Shown here: positions 51,672-62,868 of the stretch, piece by piece
Layout: each line of letters starts with the position of its first letter
How positions within the stretch are numbered: the first letter of the stretch is position 1
Assembly: GCA_963920525.1 (NCBI GenBank)
Contig: OY986438.1
Coordinates: forward strand, 50,259,288 to 50,323,287
Source: Dichetophora obliterata
Taxonomy: Eukaryota > Arthropoda > Insecta > Diptera > Sciomyzidae
Reading direction: 5' to 3'
DNA length: 64,000 bases
The notes under the pieces: model-generated
Databases searched by the model: none
What the model was told of the DNA's origin: nothing
The model's input: the letters and a program-made list of their open reading frames with translations, nothing else
Made by a program: the position numbers and the translations under genes

Positions 51672-54036
51672 CCCATTAACGCCCAAAAGAAAACTGTCGG
51701 TCAAAAATGGTTTTAATTGATTTTTATTAATTCATTAGCGACTAAATAAAAGGGATTCCATAAAAAAAATTAAAATTCATTGCTCACTTTTGAGAAAAAG
51801 GGGTGTCCCTACATGGGGACAATGGGCAGATTAATTATGAAATTGCCCAAAGCAGCTTCGTTCAACACAAAGTGTTTTTGTGCATAATTCACATCTCCAG
51901 CGACACTTTGCATGACAAACAACACATCGTAATTGATTTGATATGCGTTCTGGGTTATGGCCGTTGTTTTTCCGATCGTCACTAACTACTATGGACGAGG
52001 ATTTGCGATGTCGTGATGTAGTAGGTTGTAAATACGCCCGAGTAATGCTTCGTCTGAACGATAATTGGTCCATCGGTGGAATATTTTTAGCTTTACATAT
52101 TATAACATGCAACCGCCACGCGTTACTACCCGCCAAATCTAATAGATACGTAAATATAGGCCACCACCACTTTTTTCCTCTTATGGACACTCTATAGAGG
52201 CTAATGGATTGATCCATTTGATCTACACCTCCCATACCCTGGTTGTAATTGACAAAGAGTCTTGCTATTTGGAAGTCCGCTTTTTCCCTTCGATCCTTAC
52301 ACCATCGTTTCACTTTTCCTAGTGGATTTATATGATCAAAATTTGTTGCCATCGTAACAACATTGTTATCTTTCCAACGGACTATTGCGATTTCATTATT
52401 TTTGTCAAATCGATAATCATATTCTGCTCTCAAACTCTTTTTCTTCATTTCTTTGACGGGTATAAGTGGACATTTTTTTGTTCTGTTATCTCGTATTGTA
52501 CCAGTGGCTCTATATCCCAACCGTTTCAATTCACACAACAAATTATAGTTTGTGAAGAAGTTATCGAAATATACGATGTGCTCCTTTGGAACTATAGGCA
52601 TTTTCGCAAGCAAAGATTTAACAACTCGTTCGCCTAAAGGGTCAGTGGTTACTTCTGCAGTTTTACCACAATAAACATCAAAAGCGTAGCAGTATCCATC
52701 TGAACTTGTTGCTGCCCAGTTCTTATAACCAAAACGCACTGGCTTTCCCATAATAAACTGCTTCGCAGAATGGCGCCCAAAATATTTGATCATGGATTCG
52801 TCTACTGACAAGCTTTCGTGCAGAACACCCCATTGACATGAATTTCTTTCAATTAGATTGCAAAGAGGTCTCAGTTTGAACATTTTATCAGTCGAACTTA
52901 CGATTTTGCTGTTATCGGCGAAGTGCAAGTTTTTCTTTAATTCTAAAAATCTATTTCGTCTCATTGCACTTGCGACCAAAGGGACCCCAAGGTCTTCATC
53001 CAAACTCCAATATGATCGCTCTGTAGGTAGATGGTTATAACCACTGAACAATAGAATTCCCAGAAAACGTTTTAACTCTTCCCGGTCAAGATTGAAGTTA
53101 TGTCTGTTGTTTTGATTGGCGTATAAGACACTGTTTTCGATTATCAAATCAAGAATATCGTTATCAATAATTTTTTCAAACAAAACCACAGGTGTATGAT
53201 CATTCATAACTTTTACAAAATCACTGCACCACTGGAATCATATGTTGTGCTATAGGTTGGAAAAATATATCTCCATTTAGGAGCTCCAAGTTCACTTTGA
53301 TCAACTTTTTTGTGTTTTATATATCTAGACAGTGGCTCATCGTCACTATCATCCCAATCCGAGTTGCAATTATTCTCATCCTGTGGTCTTGCAACAAGTT
53401 CAATAGTTCCCGGCACATCATTCGGCATAGTTTCATCTATCATATCATCTTCATTTCCTTCATCCTCGTCACTTACAACAGCAAGGTTTGGAGGCACGAC
53501 TAATATGTCAGAGTTATCATCAACGTCATCGTTCTCCATTATGTAATTAACGGCCTCCTCAAGTTGCAAAAAGTCATTGTGGCATTTAAAAATATTCCGA
53601 TATGCCATTCTGCAGACGTTCAAGAACCTGGTAAATAATAATATGTATTACTGATCAGCCCATTGTCCCCAACTGGGGACAGTCCTATAAAACCTTACCT
53701 TGTATTTAAATTTTTTCACTTTTTTTTATTTCAAATATTACACGCTTGTCTACACGCAATCGAGATATTATACACCCAGAATTACTAACTTTAAATCACT
53801 TGGTATAATTAAAAAAAGTGAAACTTTTTTACCAAAAACAACCGAATCGATATCGAGATTACAAACCACTAAAAATAACACTTGTTTGGCTCTTAGGACC
53901 ACGTGTCTTTGTTTATAAATCACACGTAGCCTGCAGCAGTCATATGTGTATTTACAATGAGAAAAATAACGGTATTACTCATAGTTGTCTCTCTTTAAAC
54001 AGGTGTCCTCATATGGGGACAGAGGGCGGTAATGGG
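51672..54036 (-). mobile_element. piggyBac element, nearly intact
   Basis: The ends are CCCATTAACGCCC (51672) and, reversed, CCCATTACCGCCC (54036), a 13-bp inverted repeat with one difference. Each end is flanked by TTAA (51668-51671, 54037-54040), the exact piggyBac target. Subterminal GTCCC-n-GGGGAC palindromes lie at about 51805, 53664 and 54005. The element of 2365 bp carries one transposase gene, broken only by a frameshift. It is the best-preserved DNA transposon in the window. Confidence 0.93.
51831..53623 (-). pseudogene. piggyBac transposase, one frameshift
   Basis: The N-terminal frame (53213-53623) gives an acidic region (LVVPPNLAVVSDEDEGNEDD) and ends soon after TYDSSG. The main frame (51831-53207, 458 codons from an internal Met) covers the rest. 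Upstream of that Met the same frame already reads CSDFVKV, so a single-base shift near 53230 separates the two. Catalytic Asp residues are visible in LSVDESMIKYFG, VYFDNFFTNYNLL and GGVDQMDQSISLY. The C-terminal Cys-rich zinc region reads CVVCHAKCRWRCELC and ends at 51831. Total length (about 595 residues) is normal for the family. An intron over the shift is possible but I saw no clear splice pair. The enzyme would probably be active without the shift (inference). Confidence 0.9.
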
Positions 54037-54040
54037 TTAA

Positions 54041-55130
54041 ACTGAAAAATTTTTGGAAAAATCAAAAAAATCTTAACTGTTTCCTTATTTCAAATGGAAT
54101 TGCATATGAAAATATTAAGAAATAATTTTTGTTTCTTTCACTCTAGTGCACTCGAAAAAAGATATGAAAAATTGACAGAATGACACGCTATTGAAAACTA
54201 AGTTCTTAAAACAGCTTGTTTTTTTACGAGTTATTATTAAGTGTAAAATATACGATGCTTTTTAAATAAAACTTTGATTCTAGTTCCAGCGATAGCCGCT
54301 GATGTTGTGAATAGCATATTTAAATTTCAGATGATTCGGCTTAATAGTTTTTGTTTTCCTACAACACCATGCCGAAAAAAGTAGTTTCGATATAAATTAG
54401 TATAAAGACAATGAATCTAGACTACACACTGTGGCTCGACACCTACTAAAACGGCTGTAGAAGTGAAAATAATGTCAGAAAGACTATACTTTTGATATAT
54501 AAAAAAAAGCAATTTCATAAAAATTTTAGGAATTAAACAATGTTGTCTTGATAAATATAATTTGGGAATGATAAGCGATCCAAATATTTGCACACCACGA
54601 TTAGGAAAACTATTGATGTAATATTTGCTAGAAAAATCGATGACATAACATCTATATAAAATACGTTTGATATTTTAGATATTAAGACACAATAATTGCA
54701 TAAACATTTACAAAAATAATTAAAAATTAATGCAAAATAATAATGTAAGGTAATAATATTTACTGGTGGGAATATTATTTTTTTTAGTTAACATTTTTTT
54801 AGGTATTTAAAATTTTTCAATTTAAAAATTTTTTATTAAAAAACCCATTTCATTATCAAACGATTGAAAATGCGAAAATGATTCGCTTCTCTCGTGTGTC
54901 CAGCGACGCATCTGCTTTTTTTTACAAAAAATTGTTGGTCTTTGACGTGAAAGGAAAGGGATAGATCTATTTAGAGGAATTGATTGGAATTGCCAATTGG
55001 AAATAATTGATTAGGCGAAACAACCTCACAAAAGATAATTTTAATTGCTTTTAACGGAGGCTAGTGTTATGCCTTAACCTCGGCAAGCATTTTCAGCCCT
55101 TAGTTGTTCTGTTATTAAATTCCACATTTT
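54041..55130. other. Unassigned AT-rich sequence
   Basis: No supported feature was found here. Confidence 0.4.
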
Positions 55131-55210
55131 CTACAATTTAGTTGTATATTTTAAGTTTTCCATAATTCTTAAATGTAGAAAAGAATAAAGAAAGTGAAAA
55201 GAACCATGCC

Positions 55211-55292
55211 CGGAGCCGGATTCGAACCTGGGACCTCTGGGTTGATAGTCTACCACAATCTTTACTAGACTACATAGGCCGACAATTGAGAC
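55211..55292 (-). pseudogene. tRNA-like sequence (SINE head or dead tRNA)
   Basis: The minus strand has GCCTATGTAGTCTAGTAAAG (A box-like) and a perfect B box GGTTCGAATCC, ending CCGGGCA. GCC and GGC can pair at the two ends. The D and anticodon arms are irregular. It adjoins the GTTC-rich repeat, which starts about 25 bp further on. Confidence 0.45.
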
Positions 55293-55315
55293 TCTTAGCC
55301 AGAGCCTTGTATGGT

Positions 55316-55890
55316 TGCACGTTTGTTCGTTCTTAGAGATAAATGCAAATAATTTTTTCGTTCGTTCGTAGAAAAAAATAAAAATATTTTGTTGGTTCGT
55401 TCGTTCGTTCGTAGAAAATAGTTGTTCGTTTGTTTGTTCGTAAAGAAACAAAATAAATATATTGTTCTGTTCGTTCGTTCGATCGCAGAATATAGTTCCT
55501 CGTTCGTTCGTAGCAAATAGTTGTTCGTTAGTTCTTAGAAAATAGTTGTTTATTCGTTTGTTCATAGATAATAGCTATATTTTTTATTGAATTTTATTAA
55601 AGCAACATTTCGTCGTTAGCAAATTATTGTATTCTATATCACAAAATTGGAAAAAATGAGATAAAAATTTTCGAGAAATATTCTTTTGATTGTGTGCAGA
55701 TAATATTTGTTCGTAGAAAATAGACGTTTGTTCCTTAGTTCGTTCGTTCATAGAAAATAGTTGTTCGTTCATTCGTAAAAAAGTGTTGTTTGTTAGTTCG
55801 TTCGTAGAAAATAGAAATAAAAACGTTGTTCGTTCGTTCGTTTGTAGAAAATAGAAATTCAAATGTTATTCGTTAGTTCGTTCTATTAAA
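55316..55890 (+). repeat. GTTCGTTCGTAGAAAATAG minisatellite
   Basis: About a dozen irregular units combine GTTCGTTCGTTCG runs with TAGAAAATAG or TAGAAATAAAA. An unrelated block (about 55570-55700) interrupts them. Open frames rich in Asn-Glu-Arg-Thr on the minus strand are repeat artefacts. Confidence 0.8.
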
Positions 55891-57600
55891 AATTCGTGCA
55901 ATGCTCTGCTCTTTGCAATAAATTCGTATACTTACTGTTATAATGTACGGCTTTTTCCTATACCTAATTTTTTCCACCTCGTTAAACTGCGCGGAGTTGA
56001 TTGCATCCCTTTTAATATAGGTACCTTAAACATATTTATAATATGCTTACCCATTCATTATGGACAACTCTTACAAAAAGAAATCCTATCAAAATAATAT
56101 GTAAAATATGTTGCTTAGTTTCACTACACATCCGACACCACTACAACTGCTTCAACTTGCATCCTCAATAAAAAATAATCGACACACAGGAAATAAAGCT
56201 GCCGTGAGGATCCTTAACGAGCTTTACTGAAAATGTGCACTTCACTTTGGAGCGCTGTGTTTGAAAATAGGTTAATGCCTCATTTAAACTGTTTTAAGGC
56301 ATTTTCTAATAATTTGGTTAAATTTCTCACAGATGCTAAATTACCGTAGAGAGAAACTTCAAAGCGCTTAGATGTGCTTGTATGTGCCCCAAGCATACGA
56401 AACTAGTAAATATATCATTTCCGTAAAATATATTGCCTCAGCTAAGCTTCAAACATTCATAATTAACACATTAAATAGTTATTTTCAATATAAATTACGA
56501 GCATGTGTTATTTCAAGGATTGAGCATTAAAGACGTTTTAAGAAATAGCAATAAATTTCTATAGCTTAAATTTATAGACAAAAACTAATATAAGCAATAA
56601 TAGCTTAACTTTTAAGACAATGGCAAACCTTTTAAAAAAAATCACTTAAAAACTTCGCTTTAAGCTTTGAGTAAAGATTTTTTTACTTATTTCAATAAGA
56701 AAAAAACAACACGTTGAATGTGAAAAAGTAAGCAAGCTTAATGGCTTCAATTAACATTAACTGCTACAACAGATGCATTTGCATCTGTAGAAAACTTTAA
56801 AAAACCTAGCGTCTGTCAAATCCCTGATAACAAGCTGTAGTAACACCAACAAATATGTTTGTAAGGATCCGCTGACGTCACAACAACAAAGCTATTTAAC
56901 AGTAATGGGTCCTATCAAAAATAATGGGTCGGCGTTGAGCGGCGTTTATCATGATGGTAATGTGAACAATTTGCATTAAATGCAGCTTCTTTGTGCTATT
57001 CTCTGAGATCCTTTTGACATGGTTTTTCTTTTGCCTGTTGTTGTTTTTTTTGCAATTTAATAAATCAGCGGAAAATAGCCACCTTCAGTGAGCTTACTGA
57101 TTGCTGTTGTTAATTTAATTGCAGCAACAATATTGAATAAAATCAACATGATTTTATTGTAAATATATGTCGCCCCTACTTGTTGTTGGCGTTATTGTTG
57201 CTGTTCTTGCTGCTGCCTCTGCTGTTGATAAACGCGACATAATGATAACAATTTAAAGCAATAGCAACGACAAACAGCAGTGACAAAGTCTTGAACTCAT
57301 GAATGTGGCATAAAGAGGGCAGAGTCAGCGAGTGTAACGTGCATGTTAGCAACATTAAATGTGCAAGTGAACTAACACTGCTCAAACATGGTAGCCCAGC
57401 AGGGAAAAGCTGAAGGTTATTGAATGCAGGAGCTTTTCATGGGTTGCTTGAATCCGGGTCGAAACCAGATTTCCCCCTCTTCCTTCGATAGGTATCCAAT
57501 ATCCATGGATATCCACTTTTTGAGCAATTGAGTTTTTGTAGAAAATGCAGGTCTTTCGGAACTAGCAGAGCGGCAACGCATTTTATGCCCAAGCATCGTT
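55891..57600. other. Unassigned sequence
   Basis: A short GTT/GCT-rich stretch is at 57180-57235. No gene was recognised. Confidence 0.4.
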
Positions 57601-57639
57601 TAAAATGGTCGAAATGGCAGATATCTCTATCAAAATTAT

Positions 57640-58164
57640 GTGATGATTTTCAGTAAGGTAAATGGTATGTTACGCAGTTTATGGCCTACCCAATACTTTA
57701 CGCCATTAAGAATTAGACTGCTTATAGCAAAAACATACTTAATACCAATTCTCTTGTATGGCTGTGAAGTATTTGCAAACGCTGATTCTGTCCATAAGCA
57801 AAAATTAAAAGTAACATATAATAATATCGCTCGGTATGTATACAGTCTGAGTAGGTTTGATCATGACTCGGAATATGCTTACCAAATGAACAACACCACC
57901 TTTGATAACCTTTTCAAGATAAAAGTCCTACAGTTTGTCCACAAATTAATATTTTCCGCTGAACCTATCTATCTTTTCGAGAGACTTCGATTTACACAAT
58001 CGCGCCGTAATAATAATATTGTATTAGCAAGACACTCCTGCCTTGTCTCCGAAAGACAATTCTTCATATGTGGTCCACGTCTTTGGAATTCCTTAGATCA
58101 TAACACACAACAAATTAGCAACGCTGTCAATTTTAAGAATAAACTATTATCGTCCCTTAATTAG
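57640..58164 (+). CDS. LINE C ORF2 C-terminal fragment
   Basis: The 174-residue frame reads FSKVNGMLRSLWPTQYFTP, LIAKTYLIPILLYGCEVFA, YNNIARYVYSLSRFDHDSEY and LVSERQFFICGPRLWNSL. This is the region that follows the reverse transcriptase in jockey/CR1-type LINEs. The RT itself is absent by 5' truncation and there is no start of its own; the Met at 57640 is internal. It is distinct from LINE A. It is not a host gene. Confidence 0.7.
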   Translation: MMIFSKVNGMLRSLWPTQYFTPLRIRLLIAKTYLIPILLYGCEVFANADSVHKQKLKVTYNNIARYVYSLSRFDHDSEYAYQMNNTTFDNLFKIKVLQFVHKLIFSAEPIYLFERLRFTQSRRNNNIVLARHSCLVSERQFFICGPRLWNSLDHNTQQISNAVNFKNKLLSSLN

Positions 58165-58418
58165 TTTAACATGTCATCCATTAGATATATGTCCTTTTAA
58201 AGTATTCAATCAGATTTCATATTTATTTGTTATAATTTTGTATGTTTTCGATTTTTTATTGTAATAAGCTCTTTATGTTAAATATAAGTGTTTCGTATAT
58301 TAAATATTTACTGCCATATTTCCTTTCTTAATGATTAGTGCTAGTTAAGAGATATTATATCTTGTAACACTAAGAACTGCAAATAATAACAAATAAATAA
58401 ATAAATAAATAAATAAAG
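57640..58418 (+). mobile_element. LINE C, 5'-truncated 3' end (jockey/CR1-like)
   Basis: The fragment contains the last 174 codons of ORF2, a 3' UTR of about 220 bp (with GTTAAGAGATATTATATCTTG) and a tail of AAAT units (58390-58417). No target duplication was identified. Confidence 0.75.
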
Positions 58419-59700
58419 GGAGGAAACAATTGACCTTCAACTCTTGACGAGTGTAAATTGAATCGTCAAGTTTAAAAGGGAGTATGCAAAACTTGACCGT
58501 CAAGTCTTGACGAGTATAAACCGGGACTAGTATAGTCGATTACGCATTTTTAAGCAAGACCCGCGTCTATCCTTAATTCGGTATTAAAAACCAACAAAGA
58601 TCCCCAATAATTCATTGGAAATTTTTGTTTTTGTAGCGATATTCCATCGCTCGTCAAGTTTGGTCAAGTTCGCCTTGTTCGTCGGACTCTGAAGGCATTT
58701 GGCGCGCGAAATACTCAAATGAAAATGCATAACATTAATTTGTGTGCTGAATGAGTTCATTAAATGTTGGACGATCACATGATAATTTTCAACAGGGTTT
58801 TTTTCCAGGAACTCGTTTAATTTTTGTTTCATTAAATTCCATGCGATTAAATGATCCTCAGAAAGCGACTAACTGAATTCGCCACTCTTCATTAGTGTAA
58901 CCACATCGCTGTAACCACACTCTTACAACTAACTCTAATGTTATATACATGCATACTGTCCCACTCTGCACTCACTGTGAATAAAAAAAAAAAATAATAA
59001 TCGTTCCATAGATGGATTTATTTTTCCAAATTCTACATTGCAACATGTTGGTTATTATATTGCCTTTCCCAAGAGAGAAAGATGAGCCAAACTTATGTTT
59101 GACGAAATTTGAGGACTTTATATTGCAACTTTATATTCCATTTAATATATATTATGGAAATCAGTTTTTACGTTAAAAAACAACGTTAAAATTTCCTCCA
59201 TTAAGCGAATTCTGAACCGATGTCTATATTCTTGGGTTCAATAGAAAGGCATTTTTAAGTGCAATTTAGTTTCCTGAAAAAGATGTTGTCCATGGAATAT
59301 TATTTAAATAAAATAGAGAGATTCACAAATATTATTGAGATATTTAAAAAAAAAAAAAACAAGAACTAACTTCGCTACACGCAACATTTGGTTTTTTTCG
59401 GATTTATTTTTACACATTTATATTCTACGTTAAATTCTACTAAGTATACTTTGATTTTGTTTTCCATTTCTAATAAGACAAATGGCTGTAATACATCAAT
59501 GTATGTAGTTGCAACAAAATTCAAACACATAAAATATAAAAATCAATTAAAATTGTGACGACATTCAGAAGTCAGACCAGCGATAAAAATGGTTCTTGTA
59601 ATTTTCTAGCGGTCGCACTGTATTATTAGACTATAAGCCTCCTTCACAAAATAACATGTCAAAGTTGCATCCATTATAAGATTTTAGAAATGGAGATTCC
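58419..59700. other. Unassigned sequence
   Basis: CTTGACGAGTGTAAA (58443) and CTTGACGAGTATAAA (58516) form a short tandem-like pair. No gene was recognised. Confidence 0.4.
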
Positions 59701-59708
59701 TTCTTTAT

Positions 59709-61017
59709 TCTATATAAATAAAAATCAAATGTCGTTCGTTGGTAATTGCATCAGTTGAGAACGGCTGGACCGATTTGGATATTTTTTTAAAATGTTCGTA
59801 ATAGTCCAACTTAGGTTTTTACGGAAAGAAAAATTTACCACGCCCACTTTTACGCCCACTTTTTTATTTATCTAAAATCGGAAAACGGCTACACCGATTT
59901 GGCTAATTTATTTTTTAAATGTTCGTAGTAATCCATTTTAAGTTTTTACTGAAGAAAAATTGACCACTCCCACTTTTACGCCCACTTTTTTATATATACC
60001 TAAAATCGCAGAACGCCTGCGCCAATTTGGCTAACTTTTTTAAAATGTTTGTAATATTCTACAAACGTTTTTTACAGAAAGAAAAAATGGGCGTTGGACA
60101 AGGGGGCGTGGCACTCTCATACAACCCAAATTTGCGATATCGAATAGCTTTTTAGTTACAGACCGCACAGGCTCGGAATTTAATATTCGAACTCAATTTA
60201 CACATTAAGTTTAACTGATAACATTTTATGGTGTTGGACAAGGGGGCGTGGCACCTCCCATACAACCCAAATTTGAGATATCGAATAGCTTTTGAGTTAT
60301 AGTTCGCACAGCCATGGAATTGGGTTTTCGACCACAATTTACACGTGCCGTTTTACTGATAAAATTTTATGGGCGTTGGGAAAGGGAGCGTGGCACCTCC
60401 CTTAAAACCCACATTTAATATTTTGAAAAGCTTTTGCGTTATAATTCACACAGCCCCGGAATTCAGTATTCGACGACAATTTACACGTGCTGTTTTACTG
60501 ATAACATTTTATGGGCGTTGTACAAGGGGCGTGGCTCCTCCCTTGCAACCAGAATTTGCGATATCGAATAGCTTTGGAGTTATAGACCTCCACAGCCTCG
60601 GTATTCGAGCACAATTTGCACATGTCGTTTTACTGATAACATTTTATGGACGTATGGTGTGGCAACCTCCCATAATTTGCGATATCGAATAGCTTTTCAG
60701 TTACAGCTCGCACAGCCTCGGAATTCGGTATTCTACCACAATTTACACACGCCATTCAGGGGGCGTGGCACCTAACATACAACCCAAATATGCGATTTGC
60801 GATATCGAATAGCTTTGAAGTTATAGCCTAAGAATTCATTATTCTACCACGATTTACACATGCCGTTTCACTAATCAAATTTTATGGGAGTTAAACAAAG
60901 GGGCGTGGCACCTCTCATTCAACCCAAATTTAGATCAACCCAATGCAGGTTCACTGATAACATTTTATGGAAGTTTGGCAACGGGGGCGTGGCAGCAACG
61001 CGCCGGGTTCCAGCTAG
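59709..61017 (+). mobile_element. Helitron-like element with tandem 140-bp core
   Basis: The 5' end TCTATATAAATAAAAATC is followed by ACGGCTGGACCGATTTGG. The 3' end is GCGCCGGGTTCCAGCTAG followed by T, fitting 5' TC and 3' CTAG. The first third has three related 115-125-bp units (ACGCCCACTTTTTTAT, about 59845-60000). The core has about seven units of about 140 bp with GGGGCGTGGCACCTCCCAT, GCGATATCGAATAGCTTT and GATAACATTTTATGG. There is no replicase gene, so it is non-autonomous. Insertion between T and T would fit the Helentron-type group. Confidence 0.75.
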
Positions 61018-62868
61018 TACTTAGGATAAAAAAACAGACCGTATGTTTAACTGAAAAACATTTTTGTCTTTTGATGAATTATTTTCAAATACAAAGCTCT
61101 TTTGTATAATAAAAAATATTTGTTGCTTTCATCATAAAATTTATTCAATAGTTTCCTACTAGGTCAATGCTAATACTAACGCATTCATTCGACGTCAAGT
61201 GCAGTACGTCCGCCTGCTACAAGGAAGTTAAGCAAGCGGAAGTCAACGCACAACGACGATTAATGAACCCGAAACGGATGAGCATTGGGAGCAGCAACTT
61301 ACTTATATGGAGTTTGCACACACTCACAGTGCACAAAGATACACAAAGCTAAAGAAAAAAAACCTATATGCGTTCAGGCAACTCCACGCGTCGACATATG
61401 AAAGTGTGCAACATGGCGACGCGATTTGCCGGATATAAATGACAACACTTCGTCTGCCATTTTGTATAGCTTGATCAGGACAGACGGCAGTGTTTGCCGT
61501 TTCATTGCAATAAATACAAACATTTTAAGAGGACAAAGAGAGCAAAATAGATATTCCACATTTGGACACAAGCACTTAGTGGGCTTATGTTCACACTAAA
61601 ATTTTAAATTTATTGTTGTAGTTTGATGACAATTTTAAATTTTTTGAGAACAAATATCCAGTAGAATTATGTTCAATCATATTTTCACATAATATAATAT
61701 AATTTCCTTTTAGAGCTGAGTTGCAAGTTTATTGCTTAAAAAGTTAAGCATTTGGTCAATTAAATTATGAAATTTGGAAATTATTACAAGAAATACAATT
61801 TTTAATACCGACACAAATTGGACTCATCAAGTATTGTGTAGTTACTCCGATTCGAAACTCGAGTAAAATATTTGACTAGTTCGAGTGCGAGATTTTTAGT
61901 TAACTTAAACAAGAATTTTTGCTTTTTAGAAAGATTAGAAAAACAAATAATAAAAAAATAAACAAGTAATCTTCCTCCATAAATCAACTTCAACTTCTAA
62001 TGAAAGAACATTTTCGATAAGTGTCAACTTCTGTACTACTTTAGAATGAGACTTGCTGACAAGTTTATTGGCGAAATATTCGGTTAAATATTAAAATATT
62101 ATACTAAAATATTTTACCTTAAGACATAAATAAAGCAATAAAAACTGAAATATTTCACGTGAAGCGAACAAAAATAATTTTATTTTTTTGTTTTGTTTCT
62201 TTTTGTTTATGGTACACATCTACCACAACTTGTGTGCAAAATTTTAGTTCTGTCCGAGGCTTCGATACCAACTTACGGTCTTTTTTAAATGACTAAATCA
62301 AAGTTGTGGCTTTTTCGAAGACGATTACGAAGCTTAACAAATTCTTAGAAAAAGAACTTCAATAGCGACTCTTATTAAAAATTGCAAGATTGTGTTAGTG
62401 GCAGAATTGGAATGTCACAAAAAAATTGTAAAAAAAAATTTATATAAAATAAAGATTAATTTTTGAAAAACCTCATCATTTTTGTTTTCTTTTTTTTATC
62501 TTAAAAATTATAATTTATATGATACACTGAAAATGCTTGCTAAGTATTATAATGGGATCTGTTAAGTACTATTGTGCTGAGCTAAAGCACTCATTCTGCA
62601 CCTGGCCTGTGCAATTGATATGCGTTAACTATTGATTTGTATTGAAAATAACATTATCTTTCTAATCTTGGAATTGAATATTTTTTAAATAAAATTTGTA
62701 ATATTCTTAATTTAAACTACAAATTTTTCTTTTTTAATTCTTGCCAAGTTTTAGAACAATATCTGTCCTGGTTAAGGAGTCACAGTATTTTAAGTATATA
62801 CTAAATAAAAATTTAAAGTAAAACTAAAAAAATAGAGTATATCTTAAGCCACGTTAGATCATTTAGAC
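61018..62868. other. Unassigned AT-rich sequence
   Basis: No supported gene was found here. Confidence 0.4.

Noticed and set aside
51803..53546. Plus-strand frames opposite the piggyBac transposase
   Set aside because: The minus strand carries the catalytic motifs; these are antisense shadows.
55131..55862. Minus-strand open frames rich in Asn, Glu, Arg and Thr
   Set aside because: They are translations of the GTTCGTTCGTAGAAAATAG repeat and the tRNA-like sequence, not a protein.
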